This document shows positions 1-9,873 of a stretch of 64,000 nt of DNA, one piece after another. How positions within the stretch are numbered: the stretch's first letter is position 1; each line of letters opens with the position of its first letter. The stretch comes from an uncultured Cohaesibacter sp. (GTDB taxonomy: Bacteria > Pseudomonadota > Alphaproteobacteria > Rhizobiales > Cohaesibacteraceae): assembly GCF_963667045.1 (NCBI RefSeq), contig NZ_OY762934.1:3550501-3614500 (forward strand), in the 5' to 3' direction. The position numbers were made by a program, and so were the translations under genes. Under the pieces are notes generated by a model, which saw only the letters and a list, made by a program, of their open reading frames with translations, was not told the DNA's origin and made no database searches.

Positions 1-398
1 CTGTCGTCAATGAAGTGCTGAAGCGCAACCCCAACCTCAAGTCGATTGTGGCCCTGTCTTTCCTTGGTGGGGAGAAGGTTATTCCCGGCTATGATGCCAT
101 TGGTGTTGCCAAGGCTGCTCTCGAGCAGACCAACCGTATTCTGGCGTCCGAGCTGGGCGAGCGCGGCATCCGTTGCAACATTGTTTCTGCCGGTTCCGTG
201 CGTACGCCGGCTTCGCGGGTGCTGCCGGACTTCACGAAGATGCACGCGCTTCTGAGCCTGCATTCCTTCCTGCGCCGTCCGGTGACCAACGAAGAGATTG
301 CCGGTAGCGTCGAGTTCCTGCTCTCCGATGCCTCCGGTGGCATGACGGGCGAAGTGCTGCAGGTCAATGGCGGCCTCAATCACTCGATGGGGCTCTGA
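1..398 (+). CDS. Enoyl-[acyl-carrier-protein] reductase-like SDR protein (3' part only)
   Basis: This is the C-terminal end of a short-chain dehydrogenase; the gene starts before the window. The frame is open from base 3, and about 131 codons are visible. The segment YDAIGVAKAALE carries the Tyr and Lys of the FabI-type active site (Y-x6-K spacing). It is followed by GIRCNIVSAGSVRT, typical of enoyl-ACP reductases of the FabI group, and by a closing GEVLQVNGG segment. FabI reduces enoyl-ACP with NAD(P)H in fatty acid elongation. Alphaproteobacteria often carry FabI paralogues, and the sequence here is more divergent than housekeeping FabI, so the exact substrate is uncertain. The stop codon lies inside a short tandem repeat. 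A bidirectional terminator follows 55 bases downstream. Confidence 0.75.
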   Translation, partial: VVNEVLKRNPNLKSIVALSFLGGEKVIPGYDAIGVAKAALEQTNRILASELGERGIRCNIVSAGSVRTPASRVLPDFTKMHALLSLHSFLRRPVTNEEIAGSVEFLLSDASGGMTGEVLQVNGGLNHSMGL

Positions 399-418
399 TG
401 GGGCTCTGATGGGGTTCT
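386..418. repeat. Three tandem copies of an 11-bp unit spanning a stop codon
   Basis: The unit GATGGGGCTCT occurs at 386-396 and 397-407, and a third copy with one mismatch lies at 408-418. The TGA stop of the upstream reductase gene falls at the junction of the first two copies (396-398). The array therefore looks like slippage growth of the gene's own 3' end. Confidence 0.85.
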
Positions 419-452
419 GGGCGACCCCGACAGCAAGTAGCAGATAGATTGA

Positions 453-477
453 AGGCCTCCCACGGGAGGCCTTTTTC
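453..477. terminator. Bidirectional intrinsic terminator
   Basis: An eight-base stem AGGCCTCC/GGAGGCCT with a short loop is followed by a T-run on the plus strand. It lies between the convergent reductase gene and yjdM, two bases from the yjdM stop codon, and probably serves the plus-strand gene mainly. Confidence 0.8.
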
Positions 478-478
478 G

Positions 479-826
479 TCAGTCGGAGACTTTCTTGACA
501 AATTCCGATTTCAGCCCCATCGGGCCGATGCCGGGGATCTTGCAGTCGATGTCGTGATCGCCGCCGACGATGCGGATGTTCTTCACCTTGGTGCCCACCT
601 TGACCACGTCATTGGTGCCCTTGATCTTGAGATCCTTGATGACCGTGACCGTGTCGCCATCGGCAAGCGGGGTGCCGTTGGCGTCGCGGATGATGGCCTC
701 GGCGTCGTCCTCTGCACCAGCCTGATCGGCTGACCATTCGTGGGCACATTCAGGGCAGATCAGCAGGGCTCCGTCTTCGTAGGTGTAGGTGCTGCCGCAT
801 TGCGGGCAGGCTGGCAGTTCGCTCAT
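479..826 (-). CDS. yjdM: PhnA/YjdM-family zinc-ribbon protein
   Basis: A 115-residue protein with an N-terminal zinc ribbon: two CxxC pairs (C7/C10 and C24/C27) flank [13 protein letters not shown], the family signature. A C-terminal SH3-like PhnA domain follows, with the pattern [15 protein letters not shown]. The family was once named for alkylphosphonate use but does not catalyse that pathway, and its role remains unclear. I chose the internal ATG at 826 ([10 protein letters not shown]) because it matches the usual family N-terminus. A longer in-frame start at 862 would add 12 unremarkable residues. The gene is convergent with the partial reductase gene and stands alone. Confidence 0.85.
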   Translation of the reverse strand: MSELPACPQCGSTYTYEDGALLICPECAHEWSADQAGAEDDAEAIIRDANGTPLADGDTVTVIKDLKIKGTNDVVKVGTKVKNIRIVGGDHDIDCKIPGIGPMGLKSEFVKKVSD

Positions 827-943
827 GATCGCGTCCGTTTTGTTGCTGGCCGTCTCGACCATGGTTTATCGGGAGGCGATTCAGTGCCATGTTCCGGCGG
901 CAATCACAATAGGCCGGAAGGGGAATTTGGGGTGCTGCATGCA

Positions 944-980
944 AAAAACCCGCTCTCCTCGCGTGAGGAGAACGGGTTTT
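944..980 (-). terminator. Intrinsic terminator of the succinate-semialdehyde dehydrogenase gene
   Basis: A long stem (AAAACCCG..TCTCCTC paired with GAGGAGA..CGGGTTTT, one bulge, GCGT loop) ends in a T-run on the minus strand, 38 bases after the gabD stop. Confidence 0.85.
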
Positions 981-1017
981 CGGTCTTTAAATCTTCGGCA
1001 GGGCCCTTCTGTCCGGA

Positions 1018-2460
1018 TCAGATGCCACCGATGCAGACATATTTGACTTCGAGATAATCCTCGATGCCATATTTGGAGCCTTCGCGGCCAAGGCCGGACT
1101 GCTTGATGCCGCCGAAGGGAGCGACCTCGGTGGAGACCAGACCGGTGTTGACGCCGACCATGCCGGTTTGCATGGCTTCAGCGACGCGCCAGACACGGGA
1201 TAGGTCGTTGGCGAAGAAATAGCCGGCAAGACCGAACTCGGTGTTGTTGGCCATGGCGATGACCTCTTCTTCGGTCTCGAAGCGGATGAGCGGCGCCACC
1301 GGGCCGAAGGTTTCTTCATTGGAGACGAGGGCGTCTGCCGGTACATCGGCAATGACGGTGGGTTCAAAGAAGGTGCCGCTGAGGCGGGAGCCACCGGTCA
1401 GCACCTTGGCGCCTTTGTCGGCGGCATCCTTGAGGTGGCTCTCGACCTTCTCGACGGCGTCCATGTTGATGAGCGGGCCGACGGTGACGCCTTCATCCAT
1501 GCCATTGCCCGGCTTCAACCTTGCGACAGCGGCGGTCAGCTTCTCGGCGAAGGCATCATAGACACCGGATTGCACATAGAGCCGGTTGGCGCAGACGCAG
1601 GTCTGGCCGTTGTTGCGATATTTGGCGATCATCGCGCCTTCGACCGCGGCGTCCAGATTGGCGTCATCGAAGACGATGAAGGGGGCATTGCCGCCCAGTT
1701 CCATGCTCATCTTCTTGATGGTCTCGGCGCACTGGCTCATCAGGATCTTGCCGACGCGAGTGGAGCCGGTGAAAGTGATCTTGGAGACTTTCGGGTTGGC
1801 GCACAGCTCCTTGCCCGTTGCGGCCGAATGGCTGTTGGGGATGACGTTGAAGACCCCTTTGGGCACACCGGCCCGCTCGGCCAACACTGCCATGGCGATG
1901 GCTGACAGCGGGGTGAGTTCGGCAGGGCGGGCAACAAAGCTGCAGCCGACGGCCAGCGCCGGGGCGACCTTGCGAGCGATCATGGCATTGGGGAAGTTCC
2001 ATGGCGTGATCGAGCCGACAACACCGACAGGCTGCTTGAGGACCATGAGGCGCTTGTCGCGCTGGTGACCGGGAATGATATCGCCATAGACGCGCTTGGC
2101 TTCCTCGGAGAACCATTCGATGAAGGAAGCGCCATAGTGGATCTCGCCAATGGCTTCAGGCAGCGGCTTGCCCATTTCCGCGCAGAGAATGTGACCCAGA
2201 TCGTCGGCGTTGGCGACCATCAGGTCGAACCACTTGCGCAGGATGGCCCCGCGTTCCTTGCCGGTGCGGGCTGCCCATTCCTTCTGGGCCTCGTAGGCGG
2301 CATCGATGGCTTCCTTGACGTCGTCGATGCTGCAATCGGAAACCTTCGCGATGACCTCGCCGGTGGCCGGGTTGGTCACGTCGAAGTGGCTTTCCAGCTC
2401 CCGCCATTCGCCGTTGATATAGGCGCGGGTTTCAAGCAGGCTGTTGTCTTGCAGTTCCAT
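1018..2460 (-). CDS. gabD: Succinate-semialdehyde dehydrogenase [NAD(P)+]
   Basis: An aldehyde dehydrogenase of 480 residues, the usual GabD length. It oxidises succinate semialdehyde to succinate in GABA catabolism. Visible marks are the Rossmann segment FTGSTRVGK, the general-base glutamate in MELGGNAPF, and the catalytic cysteine region NNGQTCVCANR, where the family's second cysteine follows two residues later. The C-terminal GLGREGSKYGIEDYLEVKYVC is typical of GabD. The start at 2460 is preferred over an upstream in-frame codon at 2544 because GAAGAGA sits at ribosome-binding distance and MELQDNSLLE matches family N-termini. No GABA aminotransferase lies adjacent, although a class III aminotransferase occurs 11 kb away. 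It ends in a strong terminator. Confidence 0.9.
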   Translation of the reverse strand: MELQDNSLLETRAYINGEWRELESHFDVTNPATGEVIAKVSDCSIDDVKEAIDAAYEAQKEWAARTGKERGAILRKWFDLMVANADDLGHILCAEMGKPLPEAIGEIHYGASFIEWFSEEAKRVYGDIIPGHQRDKRLMVLKQPVGVVGSITPWNFPNAMIARKVAPALAVGCSFVARPAELTPLSAIAMAVLAERAGVPKGVFNVIPNSHSAATGKELCANPKVSKITFTGSTRVGKILMSQCAETIKKMSMELGGNAPFIVFDDANLDAAVEGAMIAKYRNNGQTCVCANRLYVQSGVYDAFAEKLTAAVARLKPGNGMDEGVTVGPLINMDAVEKVESHLKDAADKGAKVLTGGSRLSGTFFEPTVIADVPADALVSNEETFGPVAPLIRFETEEEVIAMANNTEFGLAGYFFANDLSRVWRVAEAMQTGMVGVNTGLVSTEVAPFGGIKQSGLGREGSKYGIEDYLEVKYVCIGGI

Positions 2461-2683
2461 GTTTCTGTCTCTTCTGGTGCGGTGTGGTGCGTCGCCATGC
2501 CATGCCCGGTCCGGGGATGTGATGTCACGACATGAGGCAGCCAACGAAGATGGGTTGCCCCGACCCTAAGCGATCAAATGTGGCACTGCAAGTCATGCGT
2601 GTCGTTTCCGGATGCGACCCTTGTAGGGGCTCGGGTAGGGCATTGGGAGGGATGCTGGGACGGGCTTTGGGAGGCGGGCAAGA

Positions 2684-2710
2684 AAAAGGCCGCGTCTTGC
2701 GCGGCCTTTT
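2684..2710 (-). terminator. Intrinsic terminator of the chemoreceptor gene
   Basis: A perfect 11-base inverted repeat AAAAGGCCGCG/CGCGGCCTTTT with a TCTTG loop lies 38 bases after the stop of the chemoreceptor gene. It is A/T-flanked on both sides and so could work in both directions. Confidence 0.85.
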
Positions 2711-2747
2711 CATCTGTTTCATCTATATGGTATCAGGTTTGAGGCGA

Positions 2748-4862
2748 TCAGGCGCCCATGACCTTGCGGATGTCATCGAAGAAGCCGTTGACACTCTTGC
2801 GCAGGCCGACCGCTTCGTTGGTCAGATCGTGGGCCGACTCGCTGACGTGTCGGGCTGCCTCGCCGGTCTCGCTGGCCGAGTTTGAGACGCCAGCGATGTT
2901 GGACGACACTTCCCGTGTGCCCGCAGAGGCTTCCTGAATGTTGCGGGCGATCTCCTGCGTTGCCATGCCCTGCTGCTGGACAGCTTCGGTGATGGCGGCG
3001 GCAATCCGGTTCATCTGTTCGATGGTGGCCGTGATTTCTCCGATCGCCGTAACGGCACCGTTGGTCTCGTTCTGAACCGCCTGAATCTGCTGGGCGATTT
3101 CATCGGTCGCCTTGGAGGTCTGTTCGGCCAGTCCCTTGACCTCGGCGGCCACAACGGCAAAGCCCTTGCCAGCTTCGCCTGCGCGCGCTGCCTCGATGGT
3201 GGCGTTGAGCGCCAGCAGGTTGGTCTGTTCGGCAACATCGGTGATCAGCTTGACAACTTCGCCGATGCGGCTCGCCGCATGGGAGAGACCTTCGATCTTG
3301 CTGTTGGTGTGGTTGGCCTGTGCGACCGCCTCGGAGGCGATCTGGTTGGACTGATCGACCTGACGGTTGATCTCGTTGACCGATGCAAACAGTTCTTCGG
3401 CGGCCGAAGCGACGGCTTCGACGTTGGCGGATGCCTGTTCGGAGGCTGCTGCCACGGCGTTGGACCGCATCGATGTGCTGTCTGCGCCCTGGGTCAGTTG
3501 CTGCGAGGTCAGGTCGAGGCGTTCAACCGAGCTTGAAACCGTATCGAGCAGACCGGAGATCTGGGAATCGAACTCCCTGGCAAGCTCGTTGACCTTTGCT
3601 GCGCGGCGCAATTGCTCCTGCTTTTCCTTTTCCTGCTCCATGGTCAGTTGTTCGGCGCGTTGCGAACTTTCCCTGAAGATTTCGAGGGCATGGTTGATCT
3701 GGCCGATTTCGTCCTTGCGATCCAGATAGCCGATGGAAACGTCATACTGACGATTGATCAGGGCATTGATGGTTTCCGTCGTTGCCGTCAGCGGCTTGCG
3801 GATGACCGACTGGCCGACGAGGAACAGGGCGAGGGAGACCGCCAGAATGAGGACGATACCGGTGACCACTACCGACAGGGTAATCTGGCGGCTCGCTGCA
3901 TAGACGCTGTCAAGCGGCACGGATACGATCAGCGCAAGCGAATTGCCCGTATCGCCGATGGGAACTGGATCGACAAAACGGATCACGTCGGTTCCGAGCG
4001 CATTGGAATAGCCCTCGTAGGAGATCTCCCGGCCGGACTTGATGGCCTCAAGCAGTTCGGCCTGATGGTCGAGATCCTTGGCGTTGCGACCTTCCTGCCA
4101 GTCCTTGCCGAGCAGCGACTGATCAGAATGGGCGATCCATTTGCCCTCGCGGGAAATCAGCTGAACCGTGCCGCTGCCGAGTGGTTTGATCGTCGACAGA
4201 TACTCGGACAGCTGGGTGAGAATGATGTCTGTACCTGCAACGCCAATGGTCTTGCCGCTGGCATCCTTGATGGGAACCGCGAGGGAAACACCGGTTACCG
4301 TCTTGCCGCCCATGTCCCAGCTATAAGGCTCGGTGGCATAGGGCTTGCCGCTGTCGAAGGCACCGTAGAACCAGCTCAGGTCTTCCTTGGACTTCTTGTC
4401 CATGTCGGCGATGGTGCGGAAGCCGATCGAGCCGTCCGGGTTGCGGAAGAAATAGGGGCGCCAGATGCCGGAAGCATCATGATACTCGGTGTTGGCAGCC
4501 TGTGCATCCTTGCCATCGAGCTTGTCGCCGATCACGGCACCCCAGGTGCCGGACAGGTCCTTGCTGTTTTCAAGGACATGCAGCAGAAGCCCTGACCAGG
4601 CCTTGCGATCAGTGACATCTTCCTGCTTCAGACCAGAAAGAGAATAGGCAAGGTTGGCGGCGGAGGTGAGGCCGAGCTGCAAGGTGTTCTGCACCTTGGC
4701 AACCTGGGTTTCCGTTACGGCTTTGGCTTCTTCAAATGTTATGTCTTTGGTTACGGAAGAGCTCTGCCAACCAATGAAGGTTATGCCGGCAGCAAGGACG
4801 ACAACGAGCGTCAGTATACTTGCGACGAGCATTTTGGTCGTGATCATCAATTTGGAAAACAT
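2748..4862 (-). CDS. Methyl-accepting chemotaxis protein with a periplasmic dCache sensor
   Basis: A 704-residue transducer. The order is transmembrane helix 1 (about 12-32), a periplasmic dCache-type ligand domain (about 35-320, with the double-PAS-like pattern [13 protein letters not shown]-like and [16 protein letters not shown]), transmembrane helix 2 (about 324-350), HAMP (about 350-405) and a cytoplasmic signalling domain to about 680. The hairpin tip reads [19 protein letters not shown], the CheA/CheW contact region. dCache domains in such receptors commonly bind amino acids or small organic acids, but the ligand cannot be read from the sequence. There is no clear C-terminal CheR-docking pentapeptide; the protein ends KVMGA. 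No other chemotaxis gene lies nearby, so it is an orphan receptor. Confidence 0.9.
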   Translation of the reverse strand: MFSKLMITTKMLVASILTLVVVLAAGITFIGWQSSSVTKDITFEEAKAVTETQVAKVQNTLQLGLTSAANLAYSLSGLKQEDVTDRKAWSGLLLHVLENSKDLSGTWGAVIGDKLDGKDAQAANTEYHDASGIWRPYFFRNPDGSIGFRTIADMDKKSKEDLSWFYGAFDSGKPYATEPYSWDMGGKTVTGVSLAVPIKDASGKTIGVAGTDIILTQLSEYLSTIKPLGSGTVQLISREGKWIAHSDQSLLGKDWQEGRNAKDLDHQAELLEAIKSGREISYEGYSNALGTDVIRFVDPVPIGDTGNSLALIVSVPLDSVYAASRQITLSVVVTGIVLILAVSLALFLVGQSVIRKPLTATTETINALINRQYDVSIGYLDRKDEIGQINHALEIFRESSQRAEQLTMEQEKEKQEQLRRAAKVNELAREFDSQISGLLDTVSSSVERLDLTSQQLTQGADSTSMRSNAVAAASEQASANVEAVASAAEELFASVNEINRQVDQSNQIASEAVAQANHTNSKIEGLSHAASRIGEVVKLITDVAEQTNLLALNATIEAARAGEAGKGFAVVAAEVKGLAEQTSKATDEIAQQIQAVQNETNGAVTAIGEITATIEQMNRIAAAITEAVQQQGMATQEIARNIQEASAGTREVSSNIAGVSNSASETGEAARHVSESAHDLTNEAVGLRKSVNGFFDDIRKVMGA

Positions 4863-5479
4863 GGCGAGGTTCTTTTTCTGTTGTAATCGGGAGGCTTGCT
4901 GGCTGTTTGGGTAATGATTCTAGGTAAGGTTTTAACCCTTTTTCCTTAAGTATTTCTTGCAAGTTCTGCCGATGTCTGGCTGTTTGAATGTTTTCTTTGC
5001 TTTCACTTACCCCTTTATTCCTGTTGTTAGGCGAAGGCTGCGGCCTGCGAGCGGGGCTGAGGCGATGCAACGCGCTCGGAAGGGGGCGCTCGGAAGGGGG
5101 CGCTCAGAAGGGGCTGATCCAGCGGAATCACACGCGCTTTTTTGGGGACTATCTGCCTCGGTACCAACGTCGTGCACCGCCAGCTTCCGGCTATTTCCTG
5201 CAACTGACAAATCTTGCCATCTTTGGGGGCTGCATGCGACAGATGTTGAATTGGAATGCTCTTGATGAGTGACTAAAGACTTGATCGCAAAAGGAGTGTG
5301 CAGGATAAAGTGGCGCAGACGGTGATCGGCACCCAATTGCTGACTTGAATGTCAATCACCAGTTGACGCATAGTGCACACGCTCGCTTCAAACTTCTTCC
5401 TTGTCGAAAAGGTAGGGAAAGTCATCTCTACCGCGATCAAGGCAATGCTCGGATTTCGGGAACCGGAAAGGTAGAGAAA
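4863..5479. other. 617-bp intergenic region between divergent chemoreceptor and icd genes
   Basis: I see no convincing gene here. The left part is AT-rich and should hold the chemoreceptor promoter on the minus strand. The middle holds three 14-bp tandem repeats (5073-5114). The right part must hold the icd promoter. Open frames in it have no recognisable protein features. Confidence 0.6.
5073..5114. repeat. Three tandem copies of a 14-bp GC-rich unit
   Basis: The unit CGCTCGGAAGGGGG is repeated exactly at 5073-5086 and 5087-5100, and with two changes at 5101-5114. It stands in the non-coding region between the divergent chemoreceptor and icd genes, about 365 bases before icd. Confidence 0.9.
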
Positions 5480-7702
<2,223 letters not shown>

Positions 7703-7768
7703 AACCGATCGCCTCAGGCATCGTGCTCAGCATGATGCCTTGGCTTTGTATCTGGCGTTTCAATGTCC

Positions 7769-7798
7769 AGCGTCTTTATTTCTAGCGTCTTTATATCT
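7769..7798. repeat. Two tandem copies of a 15-bp unit
   Basis: AGCGTCTTTATTTCT at 7769-7783 is followed directly by AGCGTCTTTATATCT at 7784-7798 (one mismatch). The pair lies 66 bases after the icd stop and abuts its terminator. Confidence 0.85.
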
Positions 7799-7829
7799 GG
7801 TGCTCGGGGTTTCTCCGGGCACCTTTTTT
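7799..7829 (+). terminator. Intrinsic terminator of icd
   Basis: Stem GGTGCTCGG/CCGGGCACC (one wobble pair) with a seven-base loop, followed by six T. Confidence 0.85.
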
Positions 7830-8181
7830 GTTTGCCGAATTGCCTGATCCCGTTGTCTGATCATATCTGGGAAGAGGAGACATGACGCTGGCGCATATCT
7901 TCTATCATCTTGTGGTCGCTGTTCCACAAAAGGCCGGTATGCTAGAAGTGGGCCGGAAGTGACCATTAGCATCACCATCAATTTGACTAATGAGCCCGAA
8001 ATGTGGCATTTGAGTGCTACTAAGGTTTTATTGGTATACGATCGGACGCTCATGACCGGGCGGACGCATCCCTTATTCGGTGGCATAGGCTGGCAACTGC
8101 GCGTTACGCTGTCCCTCGCAACAACGGCGCGTTCCGGCTCTTGCTAATACCCATGCAGTAACGCAACTTGGAGAAATCTAT

Positions 8182-9174
8182 ATGATCCGTATCGGTCTTT
8201 TGGGAGCCGGCCGCATTGGCCAAATTCATGCCAGATCCGTGAATGCGCTCGACAATGTTGAAATTGTCGCGATTCATGATCCTGTGGATGAAGCTGCCGC
8301 CTTTGTGCAAGCCATGACCGGCGCTGCACGAGCTTCCCTTCTGGAGATCGTGGATGACCCGGATATTGACGCCGTGATCATCGCGTCTCCTGCCATGAAG
8401 CATGCCGAACAGATTCTGGAAGCCGCTCAGGGTGGCAAGCACATCTTCTGCGAAAAGCCGATCGACATGAACATGGATACGGTCCGCGAATGTGTCGCGG
8501 CTGTCGAGAAGGCTGGCGTGAAGATGATGGTTGGCTTCAACCATCGTTTCGACACCAATTTCAACGCCGTCAAGCGCAATATCGAGAATGGCGAAGTGGG
8601 CGAGGTTGAGCTTGTCCAGATCACCTCTCGTGATCCGTCCGCTCCGCCCCTTGACTATCTCAAGACTTCCGGTGGCATTTTCGTTGACATGATGATCCAC
8701 GACTTCGACATGGCGCGCTATGTGCTCGACGACGAGATCGTCGAGGTTTCTGCGACCGGTTCCGTTCTGACCGACCCGGCCATTGGCCGCATTGGCGATC
8801 TGGATACCGCGACCGCAACACTGAAATCTTCCAAGGGCCGCATTGCCGTCATCACCAACAGTCGCCGTTCGAGCTATGGCTATGACCAGCGCGTCGAAGT
8901 GCATGGCTCCAAGGGCATGGTCCGCGCCAACAACTTGCGTGGCACCTCGGTCACTCTGGCAAATGCCACCGGCTATCGCAGCGACCCGCTTCTCGACTAT
9001 TTCCAGGAACGTTACGCCGTGTCCTACAAGTCCGAATTGCAGACATTCTGCCGCGTGATTTCTGGTCAGGATGAAAAGCACCCCGACCATATCGATGGTT
9101 TGAAGGCCATTGAGCTGGCGGAAGCCGCCTGGGAATCCTACCGTACTGGCAAGGTGATCAAGGTCGGGCAGTAA
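8182..9174 (+). CDS. iolG: Inositol 2-dehydrogenase (Gfo/Idh/MocA family)
   Basis: A 330-residue oxidoreductase. The N-terminal Rossmann fold begins with GLLGAGRIGQIHA (GxGxxG). The catalytic lysine lies in the FCEKPIDMN segment (EKP motif), and the substrate-domain segment GGIFVDMMIHDFDMARY matches IolG closely, as does ITNSRRSSYGYDQRVEVHG. IolG oxidises myo-inositol to scyllo-inosose with NAD+. The ATG at 8182 has GGAG at good spacing. No other inositol gene lies next to it, so the rest of the iol pathway would be elsewhere. Related sugar dehydrogenases of this superfamily are the main alternative. It converges on an ArsR gene with a shared terminator. Confidence 0.82.
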   Translation: MIRIGLLGAGRIGQIHARSVNALDNVEIVAIHDPVDEAAAFVQAMTGAARASLLEIVDDPDIDAVIIASPAMKHAEQILEAAQGGKHIFCEKPIDMNMDTVRECVAAVEKAGVKMMVGFNHRFDTNFNAVKRNIENGEVGEVELVQITSRDPSAPPLDYLKTSGGIFVDMMIHDFDMARYVLDDEIVEVSATGSVLTDPAIGRIGDLDTATATLKSSKGRIAVITNSRRSSYGYDQRVEVHGSKGMVRANNLRGTSVTLANATGYRSDPLLDYFQERYAVSYKSELQTFCRVISGQDEKHPDHIDGLKAIELAEAAWESYRTGKVIKVGQ

Positions 9175-9204
9175 GTTCGACTATGTGGCTGATTTCAGAC
9201 CAAA

Positions 9205-9234
9205 CAAAAAAGGCCGCTTAAGCGGCCTTTTTTT
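9205..9234. terminator. Bidirectional terminator between iolG and the ArsR gene
   Basis: A perfect stem AAAAAAGGCCGCT/AGCGGCCTTTTTT with a two-base loop region lies between two convergent genes and has a T-run in both directions. Confidence 0.9.
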
Positions 9235-9263
9235 ATCCTTCCGGATTGTTTTTGGAACGGCGG

Positions 9264-9602
9264 CTAGTTCTCGTTGCCGCAGAAAAGATCATAGACGAGG
9301 TCCATGACCCGCCGAGCGCGGTCATCCGCCAGATGGTAGTATATCGATTTCCCTTCCCTGCGAGAATCGATGAGACCCTCCAGACGAAGGCGAGACAGTT
9401 GTTGGGATACTGCCGCTTGACGAGCAGAGAGCAAGTCTTCCAGTTCGGTAACGGACTTCTCGCCGTCTGCAAGGTGGCAAAGGATCATCAAACGTCCGTC
9501 GTGAGCAATTGCCTTGAGAAAACTGGATGCCTGCGATGAGACATCGGCCATTTTCTCCAACGCGGACTCGTCGATATCCTCACTGAAAACACGTGTGGAC
9601 AT
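9264..9602 (-). CDS. ArsR/SmtB-family repressor of the BigR/SqrR persulfide-sensing type
   Basis: A 112-residue winged-helix protein. The recognition region reads SARQAAVSQQLSRLRLEGLI and the wing SRREGKSIYYHLAD. Two cysteines, C42 in RLMILCHLADGE and C108 in YDLFCGNEN, sit where BigR of plant-associated bacteria and SqrR of Rhodobacter have the pair that forms a disulfide or tetrasulfide with reactive sulfur species. Established members repress sulfide-oxidising and persulfide-dioxygenase genes. Metal-site residues of classic ArsR (CxC in the recognition helix) are absent. None of the usual targets (sulfide:quinone reductase, persulfide dioxygenase, rhodanese) lies beside it, so its regulon must be elsewhere. 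The family is clear; the sulfur-sensing role rests on the two cysteines. Confidence 0.8.
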   Translation of the reverse strand: MSTRVFSEDIDESALEKMADVSSQASSFLKAIAHDGRLMILCHLADGEKSVTELEDLLSARQAAVSQQLSRLRLEGLIDSRREGKSIYYHLADDRARRVMDLVYDLFCGNEN

Positions 9603-9873
9603 TAAGTGTCACCATTTTTTATTTTTGATTGAGCCAGATTGTGCTGACTGCAGAATCTGTGGGTTATCCCGGCACGGCCAGACCACGCAAAAGAAAATCA
9701 TATTCGATGCTCGCTTGAATACCGCGATACTACTAAGTTTCCACAAACAATATCGTGGATAAGCTGTAAATTTTTATTGCACGAATTACTGGTTTTGAGG
9801 TGACGAAACGCATTGAATATTTATACAGGTAAACAGCATGCCGAAAACATGGATGTAACCTTGTCAATATTGC

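Larger units (their letters stand above)
7703..8181. other. 479-bp intergenic region
   Basis: The first part carries a 15-bp tandem duplication and the icd terminator. The remaining 350 bases before iolG show no credible gene or RNA; a GGAG at 8169 is the iolG ribosome-binding site. Confidence 0.55.
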
